From assembly GCA_902796925.1 (NCBI GenBank), contig CADBQW010000079.1, positions 1 to 58,449 of the forward strand: 58,449 nucleotides of DNA, in the 5' to 3' direction. The notes under the pieces were generated by a model that did no database searches, was not told where the DNA came from, and worked only from the letters and a program-made list of their open reading frames with translations. Below, one piece after another: positions 1 to 8,822 of this stretch. Numbering within the stretch: the first letter of the stretch is position 1; each line of letters starts with the position of its first letter. Position numbers and translations under genes: made by a program. Source of the DNA: an uncultured bacterium (lineage in GTDB: Bacteria > Cyanobacteriota > Vampirovibrionia > Gastranaerophilales > Gastranaerophilaceae).

Positions 1-143
1 CAAATACAAAATTTCTTACAAAATTTTGTCCACCCCATAAATTGTAGGAGCGAACAAAATTTTATACCATATAATAGAAATATCAAACAAAGATAGATTT
101 TTAAAATAATCAACTGAAATATCTACTAGTCTGGATAATCTGG

Positions 144-170
144 TTAATCTGGATGTTGACAGATCGCTAT
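144..170 (-). repeat. 9-bp tandem repeat across the pilin stop codon
   Basis: On the minus strand the end of the pilin gene reads CCAGATTAA, CCAGATTAT, CCAGACTAG: three near-identical 9-bp units whose first contains the TAA stop. Read-through would add Pro-Asp-Tyr-Pro-Asp and then meet TAG. Seen directly; significance unknown. Confidence 0.5.
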
Positions 171-932
171 GCCATCCCAATATCTTGTACCCACTGTTCC
201 TCCGGCCGCAGTGCATATATCCCTTTCTTCTTGTGTTCCGCCATTAGGGAATGAAACATAATAACCATTCGTATCATCATATCCTAACCCTAGATCCGCT
301 AGACATTCTGTCCATTGAGTATCATACTCATAATCCTGCTTTCTGCTGGTCAAATTTTTACATTCAGAACCCGGTTTTGGAACGAGAGTTGGTGTAACAT
401 CTACAACTATACCGTTCGATTTTACTTGTAGTGCATAAAGGTCTTGAGAAATTTTATTCGGTTTATTTTTTGAAGTTGTGTCAACGATTAATTTTAAACC
501 CTCGTCGCTATTTGCATATCCAAAGGTCATAGCATCACCTGTTGTGAAGGCATAATATACATCTCCCCATGGATTTGGTATTTCATTATAATTAACTGTT
601 TTCATCTTGTTGATTAAGGTGTCATCGTCTAATGTAATACCCTTAAATAATTTCTTTGTTTCTGTTTTATAACAAGCTTTTACATTCTCTTTATTTTTAC
701 AGTTCCATAAATCCGTAAAAGTCATGTTTCCCGGACTATCTACTTCTGCCATAGCAAGTTGGGCGGCTTGAGATAACATTGATACAGCCTTTTTGTACCT
801 TGCCTCATTAACCCTGTTTTGGTTTGCTTTCACTAATGTAGGTAATGTCATTGCTGCAACTGCCCCAACAATCCCCAAGGTTATTAACGTTTCTGCCAAA
901 GTGAAGCCATTGGTTCGCGTTTTGTTTTTCAT
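144..932 (-). CDS. type IV pilin-like / pseudopilin protein
   Basis: Prepilin-like protein of 262 residues. The N-terminus is a class III signal: a short basic leader, Gly9 before Phe10 as the predicted prepilin peptidase site, Glu at mature position 5, then a hydrophobic helix to about residue 32. The rest is a globular, secreted C-terminal domain with about six cysteines that could form disulfides. The role is probably an extracellular pilus or pseudopilus subunit; no partner pilus genes are in the window. The ATG is preceded by a purine-rich AAGGAAGGAAG ribosome site at 941-950. The 5' region is long and carries repeats and a poly-G promoter cassette. The stop codon lies in a short 9-bp tandem repeat. 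Confidence 0.8.
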   Translation of the reverse strand: MKNKTRTNGFTLAETLITLGIVGAVAAMTLPTLVKANQNRVNEARYKKAVSMLSQAAQLAMAEVDSPGNMTFTDLWNCKNKENVKACYKTETKKLFKGITLDDDTLINKMKTVNYNEIPNPWGDVYYAFTTGDAMTFGYANSDEGLKLIVDTTSKNKPNKISQDLYALQVKSNGIVVDVTPTLVPKPGSECKNLTSRKQDYEYDTQWTECLADLGLGYDDTNGYYVSFPNGGTQEERDICTAAGGTVGTRYWDGIAICQHPD

Positions 933-1028
933 AATTATTCTTCCTTCCTTTTGCTAAAGTATTTATTTTATCTTTCTTATGTTTTTGGATTATTGTGGTG
1001 CATATAAACGCATCGTACGGGCTGGCTT

Positions 1029-1062
1029 CTTATTGCCTTATTGCCCCATTGCCTTATAGCCC
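1029..1062. repeat. degenerate TTATTGCC tandem repeat, array 1
   Basis: About four imperfect 8-10 bp units of the form TTATTGCC / CATTGCC / TTATAGCC lie in the 593-bp gap upstream of the pilin gene. A second array with the same unit follows about 40 bp further on. No function is assigned. Confidence 0.6.
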
Positions 1063-1102
1063 TCAATAAAACCCCCGTGGCAAGAAAGGTGACATCCCCT
1101 CT

Positions 1103-1140
1103 CTTATTGCCCTATTGCCTTATGGCCTTATGGCCTTTTA
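1103..1140. repeat. degenerate TTATTGCC tandem repeat, array 2
   Basis: Second array of TTATTGCC / CTATTGCC / TTATGGCC units, about four copies. Together with array 1 it sits in what would be the 5' leader of the pilin transcript. Such arrays can vary in copy number by slippage. Confidence 0.6.
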
Positions 1141-1299
1141 TTAAATTATTCCAATCAATTATCCTGTCATTTTAAAAATCCTCATATATAGTCATTTTAA
1201 CATATTGCATCATGTTATTCAAGTGTATTATACAATTGTAAAAACATTGCATTTTGTGCTTCAAAAACCCAAAAATCCCGGATTCATCGCAAAAACCGT

Positions 1300-1411
1300 C
1301 ATTTTTGTAAACTTTTGTGAAGCTCAATTTTTAGCACTTTGGAATCCTCGAATCCCCCGCCCTGAGCGGGATCTGTTTTCATTATACGTCACCCCCCCCC
1401 CCGCGGGTCAA
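1300..1411 (-). repeat. intergenic poly-G promoter cassette, copy 1
   Basis: First copy of an element also found at 13418-13530. On the minus strand it has TTGACC (1406-1411), an 11-base G run (1392-1402), TATAAT (1381-1386), a small hairpin CCCGC-TCAGG-GCGGG, the string GATTCGAGGATT, and a 24-base block at 1300-1323 identical to the second copy. The element lies between cstA and the pilin gene, pointing at the pilin gene. The last three bases of the block form an ATG that would open a 13-residue peptide ending at 1261. The rest of the 933-1525 gap holds only the two tandem arrays and no convincing gene. Confidence 0.7.
1381..1411 (-). promoter_or_regulatory. promoter with poly-G tract in the spacer (copy 1)
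   Basis: TTGACC and TATAAT hexamers on the minus strand are separated by 19 bp, of which 11 are consecutive G. Gain or loss of one or two G would move the spacer towards or away from the 17-bp optimum. Inferred to drive the downstream pilin gene through a leader of over 400 nt. Confidence 0.55.
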
Positions 1412-1525
1412 CCCTTTTTTAACAAATCGTTACGTTTCTTAACCATTCGTAACCAAATTCTTTTGGAATAAATTCGGATAAAAAAGTAAGAAAAATAGAA
1501 TAGGTAAAGACAGACTTATTATTGT

Positions 1526-2965
1526 TTAATTTGTATTCCTTTCATTTTGTCTTTTTATTATAAAAAGTAAAATAACAAACGTCAAAAGTAAGCCAATTAT
1601 TTCTGCGCATTTAAGCGGTAAATTAAAACCAATTTTTTCACTAAATATGAATGACATCGTTATGAACACATAAAACAATGCAGGTAACAATGCTACAAAA
1701 TAGTTTTTCTTTGCTTCTGCCAAAAATACTGTAGCACAACACAATGTCGGAATTGCGATTAATTGATTGAAAAAGGTAAAGTATCGCCATATCAAAGAAA
1801 AACTGTTTGCATTTGTTTTAGCCCAAACAAGTATACCAAGAACACAAATAACAATAGGAATAACTATGAGAAGTCTTTTCATAATATTTTTTTGCTCAAT
1901 ATTTAAAGCTTCTGCTATAGTGATTCTCAAACCTCTTAAAGCTGTATCACCTGATGTTATAGGAAGAATAATAATTGCAATTGTTACTAAAAATGCCAAA
2001 TTTAACGGAACAAATTTGTTTGCAATAATATTTACAACATTAACAGTTCCGACAAGATTTTGCGGAACAAGGCTTGTACTGTATACATCCATTGCTGCTG
2101 CTGCCCATATAATGGCGATTAAAGACTCTAAACACATCATTCCGTAGAAAATTCTCCTGCCGTCTTTTTCTTTATCGACAGTTCTTGAAATTATTGTAGC
2201 CTGAGTTGAATGAAAACCTGACAATAAACCACAGCTTACTGTCATAAAAAACATCGGAATAAGGTGTAAATTATCAGGATGAATATTAAAATTTGAAAGG
2301 TTCAGATTTTGCAGATTTACTCCGTTTATCACAAAACCTACAAGAACAAAACCAGTACCGATAATCAGCATTAAACCTAATATCGGATAAAATTTTCCGA
2401 TAATTTTATCAATAGGAAAAAGAGTTGCAATTACGAAATATGAAAGAATCACAATATATGTTCCCAAAATTTTCGGATCCGTAATTACAAAATCTTTCAC
2501 GCCCATAAACCTTTCTGCAAAAAGATCCCCTGCAGTATAAACAAAAACAGTTGCAAGTAAAAGAAGCATTATAGAAACAATAACCATAAAAATTTTAAAG
2601 GCTTTTTTACCTAAATATTCGTGAATTAGACCGGTAATCTGAGCTCCCCGATTTCTTATTGAAAGCATTCCTGCAAAATAATCGTGAACTCCGCCTGCAA
2701 AAATACAACCTAAAGGAATTAGTATAAACGCAATCGGCCCGAATAAAATCCCTTGGATTGCTCCAATAATAGGACCCATGCCTGCTATATTTAAAAGATG
2801 AATAAGAGCATTACGATTTTTTGACATAGGAACGAAATCAACACTGTCATGATATTTATGAGCGGGAGTTGGTGTGTCCTCAGGTGAAAATATACTTTCT
2901 ATGTATTTTGAATAAAAGATATAACCTAAAACTAATATTATTATGCCTAAAATAAAAGTAATCAT
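1526..2965 (-). CDS. CstA-family carbon starvation / peptide-pyruvate transporter
   Basis: Integral membrane protein of 479 residues of the CstA family, members of which import peptides or pyruvate during carbon limitation. The N-terminal conserved block is clear: the segment from the NIAGMGP motif through GGVHDYFAGM and the following RNRGAQ, about residues 58-110. Many hydrophobic helices follow. It is shorter than E. coli CstA (about 700 residues) and matches the compact branch of the family. It stands alone on the minus strand. A TTTACA-17-TATAAT promoter ends 6 bp before the ATG, so the mRNA may be nearly leaderless; no Shine-Dalgarno is seen. Substrate cannot be told from sequence. Confidence 0.85.
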   Translation of the reverse strand: MITFILGIIILVLGYIFYSKYIESIFSPEDTPTPAHKYHDSVDFVPMSKNRNALIHLLNIAGMGPIIGAIQGILFGPIAFILIPLGCIFAGGVHDYFAGMLSIRNRGAQITGLIHEYLGKKAFKIFMVIVSIMLLLLATVFVYTAGDLFAERFMGVKDFVITDPKILGTYIVILSYFVIATLFPIDKIIGKFYPILGLMLIIGTGFVLVGFVINGVNLQNLNLSNFNIHPDNLHLIPMFFMTVSCGLLSGFHSTQATIISRTVDKEKDGRRIFYGMMCLESLIAIIWAAAAMDVYSTSLVPQNLVGTVNVVNIIANKFVPLNLAFLVTIAIIILPITSGDTALRGLRITIAEALNIEQKNIMKRLLIVIPIVICVLGILVWAKTNANSFSLIWRYFTFFNQLIAIPTLCCATVFLAEAKKNYFVALLPALFYVFITMSFIFSEKIGFNLPLKCAEIIGLLLTFVILLFIIKRQNERNTN

Positions 2966-2971
2966 ACTTAC

Positions 2972-3000
2972 ATTATAAAAGAAAATTTATTCTGTGTAAA
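2972..3000 (-). promoter_or_regulatory. promoter of the CstA-family gene
   Basis: On the minus strand TTTACA (2995-3000) and TATAAT (2972-2977) are separated by exactly 17 bp. The predicted start point falls at or within a base or two of the ATG at 2965. Confidence 0.6.
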
Positions 3001-3079
3001 ATATTTACCATTACTTAATTTTCTATGCTGAATAATTAAAAATAGACAAATTATTTATTGACATCACCGATACAATTCC

Positions 3080-4060
3080 CTATGCCAGATAGGCTTGCGG
3101 ATAATTGTAATCTTCTTTGAATCCGATATGACGGTACAACTTTAAGGCTTGGAAGTTGTTTGTTTCCGTACAGGTATTAACCTCTAAGAGTCCCTTTTCA
3201 CCTCGTTCTTCCCACTCAATCATTTTGTCAATAGTAAATTTTAACATATATTTTGAGAGACCTTTATTCTGGTGATTTTTACTTAAAGCAACAATTGGAA
3301 TATTAGCAATTTTTCCGCCGGTAGCGTTTGCGAAACAAAAACCGACAGGCAAGCCGTCGCATAGAATTACTGACGTAGCCTCAGGTAAAAATTGCGCATA
3401 TACATCTTGTGTAATCTTTTCCAAAATATCTTTTACTCCGTCTCTTGTTTTAAACCTTGGATCAAAGAGCGAATCTGAACTATTTTCGAAAGCTTCTCTT
3501 ACAACACTGACTGCATCGTCAAAATATTTATCATCCCAACTTGTTATTGTATAACAACTTTCAATGTCACCGATTGGCATATATTTCAAAATTTCTTTCG
3601 AATTTGTACCTTCAAAGAAAAATCTCAACACTGCTATTCCAATAAACTTAAATCCGAATTTTGCAACTTCCGAAATTAATTCTTTTTGAGAACCCAGCAT
3701 TGGATAACATACAACACGGGATTTCCGTTCATTTTTGGTTAGCTCAATAAACTTTTTCAATAAAACATCCACTCTCCTATTTCGATTTTCAATATTAATA
3801 TTATGGATAATATTAAGCTCAATTGCTTCAGAAATACAGGTTGTATAAACCAAAAAAGCAGAAGGTTTTCCGTTTTCACGAAGCATTATGCATTTTATTA
3901 GACCTTTATCAACTGAAGATTTAAATTCTTCATAATCGAGCGGTTGAAGTTCAAAACGATATTCTGAGTATGCACGATTTTTAAAATCATTATAAAGCGG
4001 TTCAAAATCTGCGTAATCCCTTACTTGTAATAATTCAGCTTCCTGTATAAGTTCTGCCAT
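3080..4060 (-). CDS. GNAT-family acetyltransferase (tandem-like)
   Basis: Protein of 326 residues whose C-terminal half, about 165-326, fits a GNAT N-acetyltransferase: a beta-strand/loop region with NKGLSKYMLKF as the acetyl-CoA pyrophosphate loop region, and an ending of NNFQALKLYRHIGFK, the usual last helix and strand. The N-terminal half may be a second, degenerate GNAT fold. The substrate is unknown. The gene starts 11 bp after ribBA with an AAGGA ribosome site and is probably co-transcribed with the riboflavin genes, though nothing ties it to that pathway. Confidence 0.75.
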   Translation of the reverse strand: MAELIQEAELLQVRDYADFEPLYNDFKNRAYSEYRFELQPLDYEEFKSSVDKGLIKCIMLRENGKPSAFLVYTTCISEAIELNIIHNINIENRNRRVDVLLKKFIELTKNERKSRVVCYPMLGSQKELISEVAKFGFKFIGIAVLRFFFEGTNSKEILKYMPIGDIESCYTITSWDDKYFDDAVSVVREAFENSSDSLFDPRFKTRDGVKDILEKITQDVYAQFLPEATSVILCDGLPVGFCFANATGGKIANIPIVALSKNHQNKGLSKYMLKFTIDKMIEWEERGEKGLLEVNTCTETNNFQALKLYRHIGFKEDYNYPQAYLA

Positions 4061-4071
4061 TAATCAATCCT

Positions 4072-5280
4072 TTATATCATGTGTTCCATTTTTTCTTTTT
4101 TGGTCATCATATAACGTTCATTATATGAATTTATTTGAGGTTCTATCTTTACTATATCATTTACAGTCAATCCGTAACCGTTCAAACCGATGATTTTTTT
4201 CGGATTATTAGTTATCAAGTTAAATGTTTTAAACCCAATATCCCTGATAATTTGCGCCCCAATACCGTAATTCCTCAAATCAGGTTTAAAACCTAAACTC
4301 AAATTTGCTTCAACGGTATCCTGGCCGAGCTCTTGAAGATGGTATGCCTTAATTTTATTAACAATACCTATCCCACGACCTTCGTGGCCCCGCATATATA
4401 TAATCGCACCTTTTCCCCAATCCGATATCATTTGCATTGCGGTATGCAATTGATAGTTGCAATCACATCTGAGACTCGAAAAAATGTCCCCGGTCATACA
4501 TTCAGAATGTACACGTATAAGCGGGATTCTATCTGAACCGTCATCCTTAACGAGTGCGACCTGTTCCATATTATGAAGATGATCATAGTACCCGTAAATT
4601 TTAAACTCTCCAAATTGCGTCGGCAAATTCGCTTCAGCTTCTCGAGTAATGAATTTTTCTGATTTCAATCTGTAAGCAACCAAATCTGAAACCGTTATAA
4701 ACTTAAGATTATGTTTTTGTGCAAATTTAAATAAATCATCTCTGCGAGCCATATGCCCATCTTCATTCATAATTTCGCACATAACTCCGGCAGGTATGTG
4801 GCCCGAAAGTTTTGCCATATCAACTGTAGTTTCCGTATGACCGGTTCGAACTAAAACCCCACCGTCTTTCGATACACAAGGAAAAATGTGTCCGGGTCTC
4901 CGTAAATCAGAAGGAACGGCATCCGGTGCAATTGCAACCTCTACGGTCTTTGCCCTGTCATAGGCAGAAATTCCTGTTGTTACCCCAAACTTTTCTGCAC
5001 CATCTATACTTAATGTGAATGCAGTTTTTGAACTTTCTGTATTTTTTTCGACCATTTGAGGAAGATTTAATCTATTTGCAATCTCTCTTGATATTGCAAG
5101 GCATATAAGCCCCCGGCATTCTCTTGCCATGAAATTTATAATATCAGGGGTCACGCATTGCGCAGAACAAATAAGGTCACCTTCATTTTCTCTGTCCTCA
5201 TCATCGGCAACGAGTATCGGTCTGCCTGATTTAAAATCCTCTAATGCTTCTTCAATAGTATTAAACTTGAATTCTTCCAT
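4072..5280 (-). CDS. ribBA: bifunctional DHBP synthase / GTP cyclohydrolase II
   Basis: Two-domain riboflavin enzyme. The N-terminal RibB domain makes 3,4-dihydroxy-2-butanone 4-phosphate from ribulose 5-phosphate; the acidic metal motif DDEDRENEGDL is near residue 30, and RRPGHIFP and GHTETTVDMAKLSG follow. The C-terminal RibA domain opens GTP; it has the zinc motif GDIFSSLRCDC and the RGHEGRGIGI active-site segment. I chose the ATG at 5280, one base after the riboflavin synthase stop, because DHBP synthases begin shortly before this point; an ATG at 5295 would add five residues. Gene order ribE-ribBA on one transcript; ribD and ribH are not in the window. Confidence 0.95.
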   Translation of the reverse strand: MEEFKFNTIEEALEDFKSGRPILVADDEDRENEGDLICSAQCVTPDIINFMARECRGLICLAISREIANRLNLPQMVEKNTESSKTAFTLSIDGAEKFGVTTGISAYDRAKTVEVAIAPDAVPSDLRRPGHIFPCVSKDGGVLVRTGHTETTVDMAKLSGHIPAGVMCEIMNEDGHMARRDDLFKFAQKHNLKFITVSDLVAYRLKSEKFITREAEANLPTQFGEFKIYGYYDHLHNMEQVALVKDDGSDRIPLIRVHSECMTGDIFSSLRCDCNYQLHTAMQMISDWGKGAIIYMRGHEGRGIGIVNKIKAYHLQELGQDTVEANLSLGFKPDLRNYGIGAQIIRDIGFKTFNLITNNPKKIIGLNGYGLTVNDIVKIEPQINSYNERYMMTKKEKMEHMI

Positions 5281-5281
5281 T

Positions 5282-5920
5282 TTACATAAACCCATTTTCT
5301 TTCAAAAAATTTTCGTCAATTCTGCTTTCATTACCGCTGCCTAATATTTTTTCCGTATACCTCGCGATAATATCAGTTTCAATATTAACTTTATCACCTA
5401 TTTTTAAAAAATGCAAAGTCGTATTCTCAAAAGTGTGAGGAATTACGGAAACCCTAAATGTTGATGATGTTTCATCGCTTACAGTAAGGCTAATTCCGTC
5501 TACAGTAATAGAGCCCTTTTTTGCAATGTACCTTGATAAATTAGTAGGAACCTCAAAATACAGATCAAAAAAGTCGCCAAGAGAAATTACTTTTCTAAGA
5601 ACAGCAACCCCGTCAACATGTCCTTGAACTATATGCCCGCCAAGTCTGGAATTTGGAGTAACTGCACGCTCAAGATTTACACTGTAACCGACTTTTAAAT
5701 CTGAAAAAGTAGAGATTTTCAATGTTTCTTGACTCAAATTCGTTTTAAAATAATTTTCTCCAAATTCTACAACAGTTTGACAACATCCATTCACTGATAT
5801 GCTGTCACCTACTTTCACATCAGATAATATTTTCTTGCAATCTATAACAACATCTAACCCGCTGCCATTTGGATTTAAAGCACGAATTTCTCCAATTTCT
5901 TCAATCATCCCTGTGAACAT
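5282..5920 (-). CDS. ribE: riboflavin synthase, alpha subunit
   Basis: Catalyses dismutation of two 6,7-dimethyl-8-ribityllumazine molecules to riboflavin. The family start MFTGMIEEIG is at 5920; a longer frame to 5953 exists but the extra 11 residues are not family-like. Two lumazine-binding repeats are visible, the second with the GHIVQGHVDG segment and the ITVDGISLTV strand. Length of about 212 residues is usual. A TATAAT box lies 6 nt before the ATG and no Shine-Dalgarno is present, suggesting a leaderless mRNA. No FMN riboswitch is recognisable in the short upstream gap. Confidence 0.92.
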   Translation of the reverse strand: MFTGMIEEIGEIRALNPNGSGLDVVIDCKKILSDVKVGDSISVNGCCQTVVEFGENYFKTNLSQETLKISTFSDLKVGYSVNLERAVTPNSRLGGHIVQGHVDGVAVLRKVISLGDFFDLYFEVPTNLSRYIAKKGSITVDGISLTVSDETSSTFRVSVIPHTFENTTLHFLKIGDKVNIETDIIARYTEKILGSGNESRIDENFLKENGFM

Positions 5921-5926
5921 ATTTTC

Positions 5927-5932
5927 ATTATA
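5927..5932 (-). promoter_or_regulatory. -10 box of ribE-ribBA
   Basis: TATAAT on the minus strand, 6 nt before the riboflavin synthase ATG. The -35 region is weak. Predicted start of transcription is at or next to the ATG. Confidence 0.4.
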
Positions 5933-6037
5933 ACATAAAATAAAATTTGCCATTTTGTAATATACAATTTGTTACGGTTTGATAAGATTTGTTTTTGTAG
6001 TAGAATTAAAATTAATTACAAATAAGGAATTAACAAC

Positions 6038-6754
6038 ATGGTTACCATATTTTCTGACTTTGACGGGGTGTTATATGATACATTAAAAGAATCATACGCA
6101 CTCTGCAGGAAAGTACTGTATAACATTGAGGTAAATAAATATATTGAAAAAAATAAATTTGACAAATTTACACGATATAAGTTCCTTGTATTTAATGTAT
6201 GGCAATATCTGTATTTAATGAAAGTGCTTTCAGATAAACATATAAAAACTGATGATGAATTTATCAGAAACTACTGTTACCTTTTAAAAACAAGAGATTT
6301 TGCCGAAGAAAAAGAATTCGATAAAAACTTTACCGAAGCAAAGAGAAAGCTTATCGAAGAAAATAACGTCCTGCTTCTGGAAAAACTTGAAACCAAACTT
6401 CCTTTTTTCGATATGATTTTTAGCCTTAAAGATAAGATTGAAATAGTTATAGTATCCAAAAGTAATAACTTTGACATTAAATCAAAACTCAATAAAAACG
6501 GAATAACTGATGTAAAAATTATTGGAAAAGAAGACCTCACGAGCTTTCGCAACAAGGGTGAATTTATAGCTGATTATATAAACAAAAACAATATTGATAA
6601 GGCATTTTTTATTGATGATAATACTTACAATTTAAAATCTTGTCTGAATATTCCAAATCTAGAATGCATCCTCGCGGGTTGGGGTAATATCGCAATCGGA
6701 GAAAAAGGGAAAAACGCAGAGGAAGTAATAAAGCTTATTGAAGAAAATATTTAA
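6038..6754 (+). CDS. HAD-family hydrolase
   Basis: Protein of 238 residues with haloacid-dehalogenase phosphatase motifs: motif I FSDFDGVLYDT near residue 6 with the nucleophile Asp and acid Asp, motif II VSKSN with Ser/Lys, and motif IV FIDDN near residue 199. A helical cap of about 100 residues follows motif I. Likely a small-molecule phosphatase; the substrate cannot be read from sequence. It has an AAGGA ribosome site 8 bp before the ATG and is transcribed divergently from ribE, alone. Confidence 0.8.
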   Translation: MVTIFSDFDGVLYDTLKESYALCRKVLYNIEVNKYIEKNKFDKFTRYKFLVFNVWQYLYLMKVLSDKHIKTDDEFIRNYCYLLKTRDFAEEKEFDKNFTEAKRKLIEENNVLLLEKLETKLPFFDMIFSLKDKIEIVIVSKSNNFDIKSKLNKNGITDVKIIGKEDLTSFRNKGEFIADYINKNNIDKAFFIDDNTYNLKSCLNIPNLECILAGWGNIAIGEKGKNAEEVIKLIEENI

Positions 6755-6790
6755 TTTAATCTTATAAAAGATTCTCTGTTCTCTCAATAT

Positions 6791-6817
6791 AAAAAACAAA
6801 AACGCCGCGTTTCGGCG
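6791..6817 (-). terminator. intrinsic terminator of the 593-residue gene
   Basis: Minus strand: CGCCG stem, short loop, CGGCG, followed by TTTTTGTTTTTT. Lies about 90 bp past the stop of the gene at 6907-8688. Confidence 0.75.
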
Positions 6818-6906
6818 GCGAAAAAAGTTACGTTTATTAGGGAAAATATATAGGGGGAAATGAATTATGTCTCTCTTTCTTATTTTTAGTTTCAAGTCAT
6901 CCAAAT

Positions 6907-8688
6907 CTATGCATTGAATGTCTTGAATGAATTTTGTACATTCTTAGAAATTATATTCTTTACTGCGTCGTATTCTGTTTGAAGTGCATTGTGTTCAGTA
7001 TCAAGCTTTTTGAGTTCCAAATCAAAACGTTTGTCTCGCTGTTCCAATGCTTTCAAATCTTGTTCATACTTAATTTCAGCTTTTGAAATAGCAGATTCGT
7101 CTTCAACTTCCGTTACAGTATCATCTTCACCAACTGTTGTTGATTTAAATTTTTTGTCTGTTGCAGAATAGAATTCCAGATATAATTCACCTGTTTTGAT
7201 TTTTTCCATCAAAAGTGCACTGTCTTTTATTACCGTAGTTGATAAATCCGTTACTCGAATATGATTTTCATCACCTGCGCCTGAATTTGTGTAAGTATAA
7301 TAACCATTCAACATCATCTTGTTGAATAAATTCGTATAATAGCTTATTGCACTCTTATTATCATTATCAGCAAGTGTTTTTAGTTCGATATCATCATTTG
7401 CACCTTTTTGCCTATATGAATTACCAACAATATAAGATTTTGTTAAAGCTACAGCCTTATCATACAGTTCACGCTGTTCCGAGGAAGTACCTTCGTAATT
7501 TACGGGTTCAAATTTAGATTCATCCAATATAGGATTTGTACTAGGCGACATATATTGTCCTATACCGGTGGTTGAATTCACATTTATGGCTCCGATATTT
7601 ACACCGTAATAATACCCGTTGGTATTACTTTGCCAGGTTCCGCTTGGCGCATATTGGTTACTGGTTGTTTGAGTTCCATTGTCATCGTAATAATTAACAA
7701 ATTCATAATAATGACCATCTGTACTTAAATAAAAATCATTGTTATTAACGTAACCATTATACATGTATCCGTCAGGTTCATTTGTTCCCAGATCATTCAC
7801 ACAGAATTTGTAATATTTATGCTCTTTGTAATTGTAATAATACAAGTTTGAATCAGCATTAGCAGGCAATGAGTTAATCGGATGATTAATATCTATAGCA
7901 TTATATTTGGTTTCTCCAACTACGACATCATGGTATGTGTCAGGATCATCATTTTCCGAAACTTGCTCATAATTACCTGTAGAATAGTCATACTTATATT
8001 TACAATCTTGCCTGTTTGAAATAGTTGCCCAAGTTTGAGACGATCCTCCTTGCACTGTCGTAGATTGCGTATCTATACTGTATGGCGTAAACATTTGTAC
8101 ATACGGATTTGTTTGAGTCGCTCTCAGTGCATATCCATAGCTACCGCTATTTTTATTAAAACTAAACAATAGTAAATCACTGGAATTGTTATGTTCATCA
8201 TCAGGGAATTTGATTCCAACAGAATCATAATATTTGTCCCAGGCGTTTTCAATTTCCTGAACCATAGCGGCTTTTGCCGTTTCATCGGTAGAATTAATTG
8301 TTACAGAGTTATTTGTAGTTTGTGAATACCCCATCTCTGCTAAAAATACATTCAAATCTCCGTGAGCAAAATTAAAAGCATTAGCAACATCGCTTTCAAC
8401 AAGAACACGACCTTTTGTATCGGTAATTACGTATTGCTTACCGGTACGCATTCTCTCGTCTGTCAATAATGCATACGAAATATCCTCTAAAATCGCACCT
8501 GAATCATTGTAACCTGTTATTGCAGAGAGTTTAGTCTTCATTAGAGCCTTATTGTAGGCTTCATTTATCTGCTGTGTCTCATCTGCCAATCTCTGCTTTG
8601 CATAGGAAACTGACTGCGCACACGCTTCATTATCACTCAAACGTGCGGTAATGCTTAACAATCTGGCTTGTGATGCTGACATTCCCAT
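6907..8688 (-). CDS. conserved lineage protein, Tyr/Asn/Ser-rich, coiled-coil ends
   Basis: Protein of 593 residues that I cannot assign to a named family. The first 60 residues form a predicted helical segment beginning MGMSASQARLLSITARLSD. The middle, about 190-410, is low-complexity and rich in Tyr, Asn, Ser and Thr. The last 60 residues are a charged coiled coil ending in NSFKTFNA. There is no signal peptide or membrane helix. The helix-core-helix plan recalls surface filament or secretion-needle proteins such as flagellin-like proteins, but no motif proves this. It has its own promoter region, an AAGGAAA ribosome site and a terminator, so is a single-gene unit. Confidence 0.75.
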   Translation of the reverse strand: MGMSASQARLLSITARLSDNEACAQSVSYAKQRLADETQQINEAYNKALMKTKLSAITGYNDSGAILEDISYALLTDERMRTGKQYVITDTKGRVLVESDVANAFNFAHGDLNVFLAEMGYSQTTNNSVTINSTDETAKAAMVQEIENAWDKYYDSVGIKFPDDEHNNSSDLLLFSFNKNSGSYGYALRATQTNPYVQMFTPYSIDTQSTTVQGGSSQTWATISNRQDCKYKYDYSTGNYEQVSENDDPDTYHDVVVGETKYNAIDINHPINSLPANADSNLYYYNYKEHKYYKFCVNDLGTNEPDGYMYNGYVNNNDFYLSTDGHYYEFVNYYDDNGTQTTSNQYAPSGTWQSNTNGYYYGVNIGAINVNSTTGIGQYMSPSTNPILDESKFEPVNYEGTSSEQRELYDKAVALTKSYIVGNSYRQKGANDDIELKTLADNDNKSAISYYTNLFNKMMLNGYYTYTNSGAGDENHIRVTDLSTTVIKDSALLMEKIKTGELYLEFYSATDKKFKSTTVGEDDTVTEVEDESAISKAEIKYEQDLKALEQRDKRFDLELKKLDTEHNALQTEYDAVKNIISKNVQNSFKTFNA

Positions 8689-8822
8689 TTTTCAGTCATT
8701 TCCTTTCATTAATTCGTAACTTATACTCCTTTTATCGGAATTTATTTCCGTAACTTTAGGGTTTTGCGAATATTTGTTAAGAAATCTTTACATAAATTAA
8801 TTACAATTTTATCTTTATGAAC

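Noticed and set aside
1302-1380. 27-codon peptide MKTDPAQGGGFED... within cassette copy 1 as a real gene
   Set aside because: Its ATG overlaps the -10 box, so it would be upstream of the transcript start; the likeness to copy 2 is explained by DNA/RNA element conservation.
1205-1471. 88-codon plus-strand frame in the gap upstream of the pilin gene
   Set aside because: It runs antisense through the poly-G cassette, including the C run, and its codon pattern and lack of a ribosome site do not look like a gene.
5921-6037. FMN riboswitch before the riboflavin genes
   Set aside because: The gap is about 117 bp and none of the conserved RFN-element blocks is visible; the -10 box lies 6 nt before the ATG, leaving no room for a leader.
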